Below, one piece after another: positions 28,327 to 37,845 of a DNA stretch of 64,000 nt. Position 1 is the first letter of the stretch. Every line of letters begins with the position of its first letter. Source of the stretch: Mycobacteroides chelonae CCUG 47445 (GTDB taxonomy: Bacteria > Actinomycetota > Actinomycetes > Mycobacteriales > Mycobacteriaceae); the NCBI RefSeq assembly GCF_001632805.1, contig NZ_CP007220.1, positions 1 to 64,000 on the forward strand. The letters are read 5' to 3'. The notes under the pieces are model-generated. The model made no database searches. It had not been told where the DNA came from and was given only the letters and a program-made list of their open reading frames with translations. Made by a program: the position numbers and the translations under genes.

Positions 28327-29226
28327 CTAGCGGGTGGCGGTGATGAAGTAGGCGTCCGACCACAGCGCGGTGATTTCGCTGTGCTCCTCGGGGGCGGGCC
28401 GTCCGTAGTCGGCTGCCTGTTCCAGGCGGTTGGTGACATCGACCTGCCAACCATGTTCGCCGAGCCATTCGATGGGTTCTTTGCGCTCATCGTCGTAGAT
28501 CAGATCGCCGATGCTGACGTTCTGGAGAAACTCCGGCTTGAGCTTGTTCACGGCGTCCTGCCATTGGCCGGCGGTGGCCACCCGGCGGCGCCATTCGGTG
28601 GACAGGAAGCTGCCGGGGGCGGAATGGGCGGTGATCTTCTCGAACAAGGCATCCTGGGCGGCACCCGGCAGGTACGCCAGCAGGCCCTCTGCGAGCCAGG
28701 CCGTGGGCTTGCTCGCATCGAAGCCCGCGGTCTCCAGCGCGGCGATCCAGTCATCGCGTAGGTCGACGGCGACTTCGCGCCGCTCGGCCCGCGCGACCGC
28801 GTTCTCTTCAGCAAGGACGTGGTCCTTGAATTCGAGGACCTTCGGCTGGTCCAGTTCGTAGACGACGGTGCCGTCCGGCCAGGGCAGCCGGTAGGCCCGC
28901 GCATCCAGGCCAGCAGCCAGGATGACTACCTGTCGAACACCGGAAGCTGTTGCGGTGGTAAAGAATTCATCGAAGTACTTGGTGCGGACGGCGAGGTGAT
29001 TGACCAGGTACGTGGTGGCGACGTCCCATTCGGACTCGGCCCGTGGCGCGGCCAGTGCCTCGGTGAGATGAGGTTCCCCGGAAGCCTCCACGAAGGCGCG
29101 GGCGTATTCGTCGCGGATGAGTGGTTCAGATCGGGTGGTCTCCAGGGCACGGAACGACGACACCATGAGGGCCGTGAAACCGACGCTGCTGACAATGTCC
29201 CACTGATCGCCCTCGGTCCGTGTCAT
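28327..29226 (-). CDS. Putative SAM-dependent methyltransferase, TIGR00027 family, copy 3
   Basis: This 299-aa copy is closest to the family consensus: WDIVSSVGFTALMVSSFRALE at the N-terminus, VVILAAGLDARAYRLPWPDGTVVYELDQPKVLEFK, WLAEGLLAYLPGAAQDALF, and a C-terminal WLGEHGWQV. ATG 29226 was chosen over the in-frame extension to 29328, which would overlap the PH-domain gene. Its substrate is unknown. Confidence 0.85.
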   Translation of the reverse strand: MTRTEGDQWDIVSSVGFTALMVSSFRALETTRSEPLIRDEYARAFVEASGEPHLTEALAAPRAESEWDVATTYLVNHLAVRTKYFDEFFTTATASGVRQVVILAAGLDARAYRLPWPDGTVVYELDQPKVLEFKDHVLAEENAVARAERREVAVDLRDDWIAALETAGFDASKPTAWLAEGLLAYLPGAAQDALFEKITAHSAPGSFLSTEWRRRVATAGQWQDAVNKLKPEFLQNVSIGDLIYDDERKEPIEWLGEHGWQVDVTNRLEQAADYGRPAPEEHSEITALWSDAYFITATR

Positions 29227-29284
29227 GTGCCCGCCTCTTACCTCGGAGTAATTACCTAAGGCAACGATACGCGCGTTGTGGCAT

Positions 29285-29707
29285 TCACGCCCGATACTGG
29301 GCGGCGCGCAGTGCCTCGTGCACTTCACGGGGGTCGGTACCCAGATCCCAACGATTCAGGACGATCAGGTCATCTCCGGATTCGATCTCCAGCAGCCGGG
29401 TGCGTCGGCCCAGTCGGCGGAACTCGCTGACCTTCACCGAGTCCACCGCGGCGCGGGGTAGCAGCGTGAGGCGGGTCAGGCCTTGCAGCTCAAGACCCTC
29501 GTCGGCGATGCGCAGTTTCGGACGGCACCGCCAGGACACGGCGGCGAACCCCAGCAGACCGAGCGCGGCCACCGAGGCCAACAGACGCCCGGGTGCATCG
29601 GCCACGAGGAAGACGGCGATACCGAACGCGACACCCACGAGGGCGGCGGCAGCGATACCGGCTGGTTTCGGGCCCCATTCGGCAGGGGATGCGGTCGGTT
29701 TATCCAC
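29285..29707 (-). CDS. PH-domain membrane protein (Rv0010c-like)
   Basis: The 140-aa protein has two N-terminal membrane helices (about 17-55) and a cytoplasmic bacterial PH-like domain with LRIADEGLELQGLTRLTLLPRAAVDSVKV and LIVLNRWDLGTDPREVHEAL. It matches Rv0010c in position next to crgA. Function unknown, probably envelope-associated. Confidence 0.82.
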   Translation of the reverse strand: MDKPTASPAEWGPKPAGIAAAALVGVAFGIAVFLVADAPGRLLASVAALGLLGFAAVSWRCRPKLRIADEGLELQGLTRLTLLPRAAVDSVKVSEFRRLGRRTRLLEIESGDDLIVLNRWDLGTDPREVHEALRAAQYRA

Positions 29708-29828
29708 AGGCGTTATCCACAGTGGGGATAAATCACATCGTTGTGATTGGGTGTCTCTTGGGTGGACTCGACGGAAACGGGTGCTAACCGGACCGGCAAC
29801 GGCGGCCCGGGCTCCATCCCGTCTCGTG

Positions 29829-30092
29829 TCACCGCCACCGCATGGTCAGCAATAGTCCGGTGATCATGAAGGCAAACGCGATGGCGTAGTTCCACGGCCC
29901 CAGATCCAGCATCCAGGTGATGTGCTGTGCGGCGAGCTGGAACACCATCAACCAGGCCAGGCCGATGAGCATGAGGGTGAGGAAGAACGCGACGAACCAG
30001 ACGCTCGACGGACCGGCTTTCACCTTGACCGGAGTACGGCTAACGGTGGTCGCGTTGAACGCTGACTTCTTACGGACCTTGGACTTGGGCAT
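29829..30092 (-). CDS. crgA: Cell division protein CrgA
   Basis: CrgA is a small divisome membrane protein that contacts FtsZ, FtsQ, FtsI and CwsA. The 87-aa product starts [12 protein letters not shown], has a basic cytoplasmic tail and two membrane segments ([43 protein letters not shown]). Length and location, divergent from the DUF881 gene and near the pknAB block, are as in other mycobacteria. Confidence 0.96.
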   Translation of the reverse strand: MPKSKVRKKSAFNATTVSRTPVKVKAGPSSVWFVAFFLTLMLIGLAWLMVFQLAAQHITWMLDLGPWNYAIAFAFMITGLLLTMRWR

Positions 30093-30202
30093 CGACTACC
30101 TCGGAAGCATCTGGGATATGGCGGCACGGCGACTGATCGCCATGGCCGGAGTCGTCATGGGTTCCTACGCAGGTTACAGCCCGATGCTGCGACAATCTTC
30201 TG

Positions 30203-31012
30203 GTGACCGCCGATGAGGCCCCCCGGAGCGGGGCCAGCCCCCAGCGCGAACCGGCGGCTCCTTCGGCCCGAGGGGGTCTTCTCTGGCGGGTCGGGGTGCC
30301 CCTGGTGTGCGCGCTTGCGGGCTTCCTGCTGGCCGCGACGCACACGGTGTCGGGCGGCAACGAGATCCGGCGGGGGGACTCTCCGTCGCCCCGGCTGGTG
30401 GATCTGGTGCGCGAGACGCAGAAGTCCGTCGACAAACTCAGCGCCACCCGCGACGGTTTGGCGAATGAGATGGCTGCCGCGCGGGCACAGTCGGCCGGGG
30501 GTGACAGCCAGGTGGCGGCGGCGCTCGCCGAAACCGGTGAGATGGCCGATGCCGCCGGCGTGCAGCCCGTCACGGGTCCCGGCCTGGTGGTGACGCTGAC
30601 CGATGCCAAGCGCGACGCGTACGGGCGTTTCCCCCGCGATGCATCACCGGATGACTTGGTGGTGCACCAGCAGGATGTCGAAGGTGTGCTCAACGCCTTG
30701 TGGAGTGCGGGTGCCGAGGCCATTCAGATGCAGGATGACCAGCGCCTGGTCGCGAGTTCGGTACCTCGATGTGTCGGTAACACCCTGCTGCTGCACGGCC
30801 GTACCTACAGCCCGCCGTACGTGATCACGGCCATCGGTGATGCCGACGCCATGCAGGCGGCACTCGACGCGGCTCCGCTGGTAACCCTGTACCGGCAGTA
30901 TGTCGCGCGATTTGGCTTGGGATATACGGTGACTCGCGGCCATCACCTCGAGGTGGCCGGATATCGGGATGCGGTGGGGCCCGGCCGTGCGGCTCCGCTG
31001 GAGGGCCGGTAG
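30203..31012 (+). CDS. DUF881 family protein (Rv0012-like)
   Basis: The 269-aa protein has one membrane segment (VGVPLVCALAGFLLAATHTV, about 32-51), then a coiled-coil stretch (about 68-110) and an extracytoplasmic DUF881 domain containing GVQPVTGPGLVVTLTDA, LVVHQQDVEGVLNALWSAGAEAIQMQDDQRL and the C-terminal NTLLLHGRTYSPPYVITAIGD. The GTG start at 30203 is the first codon in register with an MTADEAP-like N-terminus. The function is unknown; the gene is conserved beside crgA and trpG in mycobacteria. Confidence 0.85.
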   Translation: MTADEAPRSGASPQREPAAPSARGGLLWRVGVPLVCALAGFLLAATHTVSGGNEIRRGDSPSPRLVDLVRETQKSVDKLSATRDGLANEMAAARAQSAGGDSQVAAALAETGEMADAAGVQPVTGPGLVVTLTDAKRDAYGRFPRDASPDDLVVHQQDVEGVLNALWSAGAEAIQMQDDQRLVASSVPRCVGNTLLLHGRTYSPPYVITAIGDADAMQAALDAAPLVTLYRQYVARFGLGYTVTRGHHLEVAGYRDAVGPGRAAPLEGR

Positions 31013-31080
31013 ACATCGGTCGGCACCTGTCCGGTTAAACCGGCTGGGAATCCGCTGGCGCGGGTCCGTACCCTTGACCT

Positions 31081-31755
31081 GTGCGCATCCTGGTCGTCGA
31101 CAACTACGACAGCTTCGTGTTCAACCTGGTCCAGTACCTGGGTCAGCTCGGCGTGGACGCGACCGTGTGGCGCAACGACGACCCGCGACTGGCCGACACC
31201 GATGCGGTGGCCGCCGACTTCGACGGCGTACTGATCAGCCCCGGCCCGGGGACACCAGAGAGCGCGGGCGCGTCCATCGCGATGGTGCATTCCTGCGCGA
31301 AGACGGGCACCCCGCTGCTCGGGGTGTGCCTGGGACACCAGGCGATCGGGGTGGCGTTCGGCGGCACCGTCGACCGCGCACCAGAGTTATTGCACGGCAA
31401 GACGAGCACGGTCGAGCATGAAGACGCCGGGGTGCTGCGCGGTCTGCCAAACCCGTTCACGGCCACCAGGTATCACTCGCTGACGATCCTCCCAGACACC
31501 GTGCCTGAGGGGCTTCGGGTGATCGCCCGCACCGCCAGCGGGGTGATCATGGGTGTCATGCACACCGAACATCCGATTCACGGGGTGCAGTTCCACCCGG
31601 AGTCGATCCTCACCGAGGGTGGGCACCGGATGTTGGCCAACTGGCTCACCTATTGTGGTGCGCCCCTTGATGAATCGCTGGTGCGCTCGCTTGAGGCAGA
31701 GGTCGCCTCGGCACTGGACGGCGTCAGCGGACGCGTGAGCGCCCTCGGCGGCTGA
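31081..31755 (+). CDS. trpG: Anthranilate/para-aminobenzoate synthase glutamine amidotransferase subunit
   Basis: This class I amidotransferase supplies ammonia from glutamine to chorismate in tryptophan or folate synthesis. The 224-aa protein has the oxyanion PGPGTPE (about 54-60), the catalytic Cys83 in GVCLGHQAIG and the His-Glu pair in GVQFHPESIL. Start GTG 31081. The gene is annotated trpG or pabA in mycobacteria; which pathway it serves cannot be told from sequence. It ends 3 nt from the convergent pknB. Confidence 0.93.
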   Translation: MRILVVDNYDSFVFNLVQYLGQLGVDATVWRNDDPRLADTDAVAADFDGVLISPGPGTPESAGASIAMVHSCAKTGTPLLGVCLGHQAIGVAFGGTVDRAPELLHGKTSTVEHEDAGVLRGLPNPFTATRYHSLTILPDTVPEGLRVIARTASGVIMGVMHTEHPIHGVQFHPESILTEGGHRMLANWLTYCGAPLDESLVRSLEAEVASALDGVSGRVSALGG

Positions 31756-31758
31756 GGT

Positions 31759-33642
31759 CTAGCCCGTACCGAAACGCAGCTTGATCGTTGCGTTGTAGTT
31801 GACCCCGGCACCGGGCTGCGGGTCCTGAAAGACCACGCGTGCCCTGTTGTTGCCATCGGACGGCACGTCCTCGGTGGTGATGTCGCCGGTCCATCCAAGG
31901 CTGCGAAGCTGTGGCTCGGCATCGACCCAGAACTTGCCCATCACGCTCGGCATGCGGAATTGCCCGCCGGATGACACCCGGATCTCGATGGCACCGTCCT
32001 CGGGGAACATGGTTCCGGCGGTCGGATTCGTGCTCAGGATCTGCCCCTTTGGCTCCGGGCTGGGGACCGGGATCACCGTGGGCGGTGCCGTGAAGCCGTA
32101 GGTGGGCAGGTTCTTGAGGGCAACGTCGATGTTCTGCCCGACGAAGTCTGGTGCGGGCTTCTCCCCCGGGCCCTTGCCGACAACGATGGTGATGTTGTTG
32201 GTGACCGCCGAGTACTGTCCGGCCGGCGGGTTGGTGGCCATGACGCGGCCCTTGTCCTCGGGCAGCGACTTGGTCTCGCTCTGGGTGAAGGTGCCCTTGA
32301 ACCCGGCGGCCTGCAGCTTCTTGACCGCGTCGCCGAAGCTGAGGCCATGGCAGTCGGGTACCTGCTGGCTCTCCGGCCCGATGGACACGTTCAGCGTCAC
32401 CTCGGAACCGGCCGTCACGGTGGAACCCTTCGCGGGATCGGTGTCGATGACTCTCTCGGGAGCAAGCTTTGAGCTCGTGTTCTTCTGGATCTTGGTCTTG
32501 AACCCAAGGTTCTGCAGCGCGGCGACGGCGTCGGCCTGGGACTTGCCCGTCACGTCGGGAACCTGGACATCACGCGAGGGGCCGTTGCCCAAGATGATGG
32601 CGAAGGTGACCACCACGGTCAGCACCACCAGCGCGGCAAGTCCGACCAGCCAGCGGCTCAGTGGATTGCGCCGCGGCTCCGCGTAATGGCTGGGCAGCGG
32701 ATTGGTCTGAGGTCCGGAGGCCGGGAAGGCCTTGGCGTTGGAGGGGGTGCTGAGCATGGAGCTGCGCTCGGCGTCGGTGAGAACCTTCGGGGCCTCCGGC
32801 TGCTCGCCCTGATACACCCGCATGAGGTCGGTGCGCATCTCGGCGGCGTTCTGGTACCGGTTATCGGGGTTCTTCGAAAGTGCTTTGAGCACAACCGAAT
32901 CAAGACCGGGAGGAATCTCGGGGTTGTGCTTGGAGGGCGCAACCGGATCTTCACGCACATGCTGGTAGGCCACCGCGACAGGTGAATCGCCGACGAAAGG
33001 CGGCTCGCCGGTGAGCAATTCGTAGAGAACGCAGCCCAGGGAGTACACGTCGGAACGCGCGTCCACGGTCTCGCCGCGCGCCTGTTCCGGCGAAAGATAC
33101 TGCGCGGTCCCGATGACCGCCGCGGTCTGGGTGACGCTGACACCGGCGTCCGACACGGCCCGCGCGATCCCGAAGTCCATCACCTTTACCGCGCCGGTCT
33201 TGCTGATCATGATGTTGGCGGGCTTGACATCACGATGGATGATGCCGTGCTGGTGGCTGAAGTTGAGCGCCTGGCAGGAGTCGGCGATGACCTCGATCGC
33301 CCGGCGGATCGGCATGGGGCCGTCGTCCTTGACGATGTCGCGCAGGGTGATGCCGTCGACGTACTCCATGACGATGTACGGCAGCGGCCCCGTGGGCGTC
33401 TCGGCCTCGCCCGTGTCGTAGACCGCCACGATCGCCGGGTGGTTCAGTGCGGCGGCGTTCTGTGCCTCGCGGCGGAAACGCAGATAGAAGCTGGGGTCCC
33501 GGGCCAGATCGGCGCGCAGCACCTTGATCGCGACGTCACGGTTCAACCGTTGGTCGCGCGCCAGGTGAACCTCGGACATGCCTCCATAGCCGAGGATCTC
33601 CCCCAGCTCATAGCGGTCCGAGAGGTGCTGCGGAGTGGTCAT
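31759..33642 (-). CDS. pknB: Serine/threonine protein kinase PknB
   Basis: PknB senses peptidoglycan fragments or lipid II and phosphorylates growth and division proteins. The 627-aa protein has an N-terminal kinase domain (Gly-loop GYGGMSEV at 18-25, Lys40, catalytic Asp138 in HRDVKPAN, DFG at 156-158, activation-loop Thr171 and Thr173). One membrane helix follows (about 335-355), then four extracellular PASTA repeats. The start overlaps the pknA stop by one nucleotide (TAATG). It is the last gene of the division operon. Confidence 0.98.
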   Translation of the reverse strand: MTTPQHLSDRYELGEILGYGGMSEVHLARDQRLNRDVAIKVLRADLARDPSFYLRFRREAQNAAALNHPAIVAVYDTGEAETPTGPLPYIVMEYVDGITLRDIVKDDGPMPIRRAIEVIADSCQALNFSHQHGIIHRDVKPANIMISKTGAVKVMDFGIARAVSDAGVSVTQTAAVIGTAQYLSPEQARGETVDARSDVYSLGCVLYELLTGEPPFVGDSPVAVAYQHVREDPVAPSKHNPEIPPGLDSVVLKALSKNPDNRYQNAAEMRTDLMRVYQGEQPEAPKVLTDAERSSMLSTPSNAKAFPASGPQTNPLPSHYAEPRRNPLSRWLVGLAALVVLTVVVTFAIILGNGPSRDVQVPDVTGKSQADAVAALQNLGFKTKIQKNTSSKLAPERVIDTDPAKGSTVTAGSEVTLNVSIGPESQQVPDCHGLSFGDAVKKLQAAGFKGTFTQSETKSLPEDKGRVMATNPPAGQYSAVTNNITIVVGKGPGEKPAPDFVGQNIDVALKNLPTYGFTAPPTVIPVPSPEPKGQILSTNPTAGTMFPEDGAIEIRVSSGGQFRMPSVMGKFWVDAEPQLRSLGWTGDITTEDVPSDGNNRARVVFQDPQPGAGVNYNATIKLRFGTG

Positions 33643-34904
33643 TACGGTGATTTCGTCCCAGTGATCGGGTCCGGTTCGGCGACCGGAAGCAGAGCCACGA
33701 TATTAGCTGGCGCAAGCGCTCCTGGCGAAGCTGAAGCCGGACTTGAGGGTGCCTCGCTGCTGGGCGTCGTCGCCGATGGGAGCGGCACGTCATTCTTCTG
33801 CTCACTTGCTCGCAGAAGGATGAGCGCCGCGATGATGATCGCGAAGATGCCCAGCACCGCGGCCGCCCACATCAGGGCCTTCTGGCCGGGCGAGAACGTG
33901 CCACGCCGGGGCGGTGGCGGCCGGTGCGAGCCCGTAGGCGGTCGGGTGCGGGAGGTGGGCGGGGCAACTCGGCTGGGTGTCCCCACGGCAGGCCGCACCT
34001 GCGTGGCGGGCGGGATGGCCGCCGGCGTGGCCCTGCTGATGGTCGGCGCCTGGTTGGGCCGGGGTGGGCGGCGACCGGCACGCACCGCCGCCACCGCATC
34101 GGCGAACGGGCCGCCGCTGGTGTACCGATTCTGGGGGTTCTTCACCAGCGTGATCTCGATGAGCTCGCGCACGTTCGGGGGTAGATCGGCGGGCAACGGC
34201 GACGGTGTCTCCTTGATGTGCTTCATCGCGACCGTCAGCGCGCCGTCGCCCGAGAACGGGCGCTTACCCGAAACTGCTTCGTAGCCAACAACTCCCAGTG
34301 CGTAGACATCGCTGGCGGGGGTGGCGTCGTGACCCAGAGCCTGTTCGGGGGCGATGTATTGGGCGGTGCCCATCACCATGCCGGTCTGGGTGACCGGGGC
34401 GGCGTCCACGGCCTTGGCGATGCCGAAGTCGGTGAGTTTCACCTGCCCGGTGGGCGTGATCAGGATGTTGCCCGGCTTCACGTCACGATGCACCAGGCCC
34501 GCGGCGTGCGCGACCTGCAGGGCACGCCCGGTCTGCTCCAGCATGTCCAGCGAGTGGCGCAGCGACAGCCGGCCGGTGCGCTTGAGCACCGAGTTCAGCG
34601 GCTCGCCGTGAATCAGTTCCATGACCAGGTACGCGGTGCGGCCCTCGCTGTCGATGTCGGTTTCGCCGTAGTCGTACACGCTGGCGATGCCGGGATGGTT
34701 GAGCATCGCCACGGTGCGTGCCTCGGCGCGGAACCGCTCGATGAACTCTGGATCCGACGAGAACTCGGCCTTGAGCACCTTGACGGCCACCTTGCGGCCC
34801 AGGCGGCTATCGGTGCCCTCCCAGACCTGGCCCATACCGCCGGTAGCGATGAGCCGCTGCAACCGGTAGCGGCCCGAAAGCGTTTCTCCCACACGAACTG
34901 TCAT
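33642..34904 (-). CDS. pknA: Serine/threonine protein kinase PknA
   Basis: PknA is an essential mycobacterial kinase that acts with PknB on Wag31, FtsZ and cell-wall enzymes. The 420-aa protein has a kinase domain (ATP-binding loop ATGGMGQV, Lys42, catalytic Asp141 in VHRDVKPGN), a Pro/Arg-rich juxtamembrane region (about 280-340), one membrane helix ([21 protein letters not shown]) and a short extracellular tail without PASTA repeats. The ATG overlaps the pbpA stop (ATGA). Confidence 0.98.
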   Translation of the reverse strand: MTVRVGETLSGRYRLQRLIATGGMGQVWEGTDSRLGRKVAVKVLKAEFSSDPEFIERFRAEARTVAMLNHPGIASVYDYGETDIDSEGRTAYLVMELIHGEPLNSVLKRTGRLSLRHSLDMLEQTGRALQVAHAAGLVHRDVKPGNILITPTGQVKLTDFGIAKAVDAAPVTQTGMVMGTAQYIAPEQALGHDATPASDVYALGVVGYEAVSGKRPFSGDGALTVAMKHIKETPSPLPADLPPNVRELIEITLVKNPQNRYTSGGPFADAVAAVRAGRRPPRPNQAPTISRATPAAIPPATQVRPAVGTPSRVAPPTSRTRPPTGSHRPPPPRRGTFSPGQKALMWAAAVLGIFAIIIAALILLRASEQKNDVPLPSATTPSSEAPSSPASASPGALAPANIVALLPVAEPDPITGTKSP

Positions 34905-36415
34905 GAGGCCCCCTGTAGTGCTGCGGCAATGACCTGCCGCCCGATGGGTGCGGCGACGGAGCCGCCGGTGGCCGCGAGGGCGCGGTCTCCGCCATCTTCG
35001 ACGAGTACCGCGATGGCCACCTTAGGGGTGACCACCGTGGCTTGAGGATCCGATGTGGTGCTCGATGCCGGTGCAAACGCGATGTACCACGCGTGTGGTG
35101 GGGTGTTGCGCGGATCGGTGCCGTGCTCGGCGGTGCCGGTCTTGGATGCGATCTGCACGCTGGGGATGGCTCCGGTCTGTGCGGTGCGCTGTTCTGAGGC
35201 AATCATCAGTTCGGTCAATGTGTTCGCGATAGCGGGTGTCACGGCTTGGCCAATGTCATCCGGGGTGGTGGTGGACAGATTCGAAAGGTCTGGGCCCTTA
35301 AGGCTATCGACCAGGTGCGGCTGCATCAGCACACCCTTGTTGGCAACGGCCGCAGCGACCATCGCGTTCTGCAAGGGGGTCACCGCGACGTCCTTTTGCC
35401 CGATGCTCGACATCGCGACGGCCGCGTCATCGGACATCGACCCGACGGTGGAGGTAGCCACCTGGAGTGGGATGCCGTCGATTTCGTGGTCGAGACCGAA
35501 GGCTTGCGCGGCCTTGACCAGCTTGTCGCGCTTGAGTTGTTCGGATCCGAGTTTGGCGAAGGCGGTGTTGCAGGAGCGCGCGAACGCCTCCTTGAGGGTG
35601 GTGTTGTCGCCACCCCCGCAGGAGGTCCTGTTGTAGTTCTCCAGGGTTGCGTTGCTACCCGGCAGGAAGATGGTTGGGGACGCGGTCACCTCGGTGTTGA
35701 CCGTCTTGCCGTCGGCCAGCGCCGCGGCCGTAGTGATCACCTTGAAGGTCGATCCCGGTGGGTAGGTCTGCGAGATGGCGCGGTTCAGCATCGGCTGCGC
35801 GGGGTCTTCCTGCAGCTGCTTCCAGGCCGCGTTCTCCTTCGCGGAGTCCTGGCTGGCCAGCAGATTGGGGTCGTAGGAGGGCGTCGACACCATCGCGAGG
35901 ATCTTTCCGGTGGAGGGTTCGAGCGCGACCACCGAGCCGCGGCAGCCGTCCTTGCAGCCGCGGTGCATGGCGTCGTAGGCGGCCTGCTGCACATCGGGGC
36001 GGATGGTCGTGACCACGCTGCCGCCACGTGGATCGCGGCCCGTGAAGAAGTCCGCGAGTCTGCGGCCGAAAAGCCGGGGATCGGATCCGTTGAGCACGCT
36101 GTCCTCGGCGCGTTCCAGCCCGGCGCTGGAGTAGTTGAGCGAGTAGAAGCCGGTGACGGGCGCGTAGACCAGTGGATCGGCGTACTGCCGCAGGAAGCGG
36201 AAACGACTGTCGGTGGCCACCGAGGAGGCGAGTAACTGCCCGCTCGCCGATATCTGCCCCCGCTGGCGCGAGTACTCATCGAGCAGCACCCGCTGATTGC
36301 GGGGGTCGGCGCGCAGTCCGGGTGCCGTGAACACCTGGGTGAGCGTGGCATTGGCCAGCAGTAGCACGACCAGTGCCATGACGACGAGAGATACCCGGCG
36401 GATCGATGTGTTCAT
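34901..36415 (-). CDS. pbpA: Penicillin-binding protein PbpA (class B transpeptidase)
   Basis: PbpA cross-links septal peptidoglycan. The 504-aa protein has an N-terminal membrane anchor ([19 protein letters not shown]), a dimerisation domain and the transpeptidase domain with Ser222 in PGSTFK, the SCN motif in ARSCNTAF and KTGTAEHG. It pairs with the SEDS protein RodA just upstream, overlapping its stop by 4 nt. Such pairing indicates a bipartite peptidoglycan synthase. Confidence 0.97.
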   Translation of the reverse strand: MNTSIRRVSLVVMALVVLLLANATLTQVFTAPGLRADPRNQRVLLDEYSRQRGQISASGQLLASSVATDSRFRFLRQYADPLVYAPVTGFYSLNYSSAGLERAEDSVLNGSDPRLFGRRLADFFTGRDPRGGSVVTTIRPDVQQAAYDAMHRGCKDGCRGSVVALEPSTGKILAMVSTPSYDPNLLASQDSAKENAAWKQLQEDPAQPMLNRAISQTYPPGSTFKVITTAAALADGKTVNTEVTASPTIFLPGSNATLENYNRTSCGGGDNTTLKEAFARSCNTAFAKLGSEQLKRDKLVKAAQAFGLDHEIDGIPLQVATSTVGSMSDDAAVAMSSIGQKDVAVTPLQNAMVAAAVANKGVLMQPHLVDSLKGPDLSNLSTTTPDDIGQAVTPAIANTLTELMIASEQRTAQTGAIPSVQIASKTGTAEHGTDPRNTPPHAWYIAFAPASSTTSDPQATVVTPKVAIAVLVEDGGDRALAATGGSVAAPIGRQVIAAALQGAS

Positions 36416-37845
36416 ACGCGATCGATCAGTTCCGTCCGGGCCTCCGCGATGGGGGCGGCGTTGGGTGCGGAGGTGGTGGTCAGTGGTCGGCGGGCGATAT
36501 GCGAGATGCGCAGCAGGATGGCCAGCAGCACGTAATTGGATACCAGTGACGAACCGCCGTAGGAGATCCAGGGCGTGGTGAGCCCGGTCAGCGGAATGAG
36601 CTTGGTGACACCGCCGACGACGATGAACAGCTGCAGCGCCAGCGCCGCCGAGAGGCCGGAGGCCAGCAGCTTGCCGAAGCTGTCACGCACCGCCAGCGCG
36701 GTGCGGAAGCCCCGGACGATGAGAATGGTGAACACGAGCAGCACTCCGGCCAGGCCGACCAGTCCGAGTTCCTCGCCGATCGCGGCGATGATGAAATCCG
36801 TTGATGCGGCAGGAACCGTGCCCGGCTGACCGTTTCCGAGACCGGTGCCGAAGATGCCACCGGTGGCGAAGCTGAACAGCGACTGCATCATCTGGTACCC
36901 GTTGCCGTCCGCATCCGCGAAGGGGTCCAGCCAGGTTTCGACCCGCACGCGCACATGCGCGAACAAGAAGTACGCCAAAAACGCGCCGACGACGAAGAGG
37001 CCCAGGCCGATCAGCACCCAGCTGATCCGTGCCGTGGCGATGTACAGCACCGTGAGAAATGAGGTGTACAGCAGCAGCGAGGTGCCCAGGTCCTTCTCAA
37101 AGACCATGACGCCCACGGATATTGCCCACACCGCGAGCAGCGGGCCCAGGTCCCTGGCCCGGGGCGACTCCACGCCCCAGTAGCTGCGGCCGGCAGTGCG
37201 AAACAGGTCGCGTTTGGTCATCAGGAAGGCCGCGAAGAACACCAGCAACAGAATCTTGGCGGCCTCGGCGGGCTGAATCGACAAGAACGGCAATTCGATC
37301 CAGATTTTGGCGCCGTTTCGTTCCGAGGCCGAGGACGGCAACAGCGCGGGGATGGCCAGCAGGACGATGCCAAGGATGCCGAAGGTGTAGCCGTACCGTG
37401 CCAGCACCCGGTGATCCTTGACGGCTACCAGGATCCCGACGAGCGCGGCGACACCCACCAGCGTCCAGAGCACCTGCGCGTTGGCTTCCACCGTCTCGGA
37501 GCCATCGCCGGCGGCCGCTTTCGCCAGGTCCAGACGATGGATCATCACCAGCCCGAGGCCGTTCAGCAGTGCGACACAGGGCAGCAGCAGCGGATCGGCG
37601 TAGGGCGCGTAACGGCGAATCCCTAGATGTGCCAACGTAAACAGGACGAGGTACGCAAGTCCGTATTTCAGTAGATCCCAGGAAAGTCCCCGCTCGAGGT
37701 TCGCCTCGACCAGGATCAGTGCCACGGTGGTGATCGCGGCGGCGAAGCCGAGGAGCCCCAACTCCGCGCTACGTCGTGTGGATTGGGGTGGTGGCGAGGT
37801 GCCTGCCCCACGGGCCACTACAGCGGTTTGGGGCGCCGTCGTCAT
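36412..37845 (-). CDS. rodA: SEDS-family peptidoglycan glycosyltransferase RodA
   Basis: The 477-aa protein has about twelve membrane segments and SEDS signatures: IWIELPFLSIQPAEAAKILLLVFFAAFL, VFEKDLGTSLLLY, FIIAAIGEELGLVG and TGLTTPWISYGGSS. SEDS proteins polymerise lipid II glycans together with a class B PBP. ATG 37845 overlaps the pstP stop (ATGA); the in-frame extension upstream into pstP lacks coding character. Confidence 0.96.
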   Translation of the reverse strand: MTTAPQTAVVARGAGTSPPPQSTRRSAELGLLGFAAAITTVALILVEANLERGLSWDLLKYGLAYLVLFTLAHLGIRRYAPYADPLLLPCVALLNGLGLVMIHRLDLAKAAAGDGSETVEANAQVLWTLVGVAALVGILVAVKDHRVLARYGYTFGILGIVLLAIPALLPSSASERNGAKIWIELPFLSIQPAEAAKILLLVFFAAFLMTKRDLFRTAGRSYWGVESPRARDLGPLLAVWAISVGVMVFEKDLGTSLLLYTSFLTVLYIATARISWVLIGLGLFVVGAFLAYFLFAHVRVRVETWLDPFADADGNGYQMMQSLFSFATGGIFGTGLGNGQPGTVPAASTDFIIAAIGEELGLVGLAGVLLVFTILIVRGFRTALAVRDSFGKLLASGLSAALALQLFIVVGGVTKLIPLTGLTTPWISYGGSSLVSNYVLLAILLRISHIARRPLTTTSAPNAAPIAEARTELIDRV

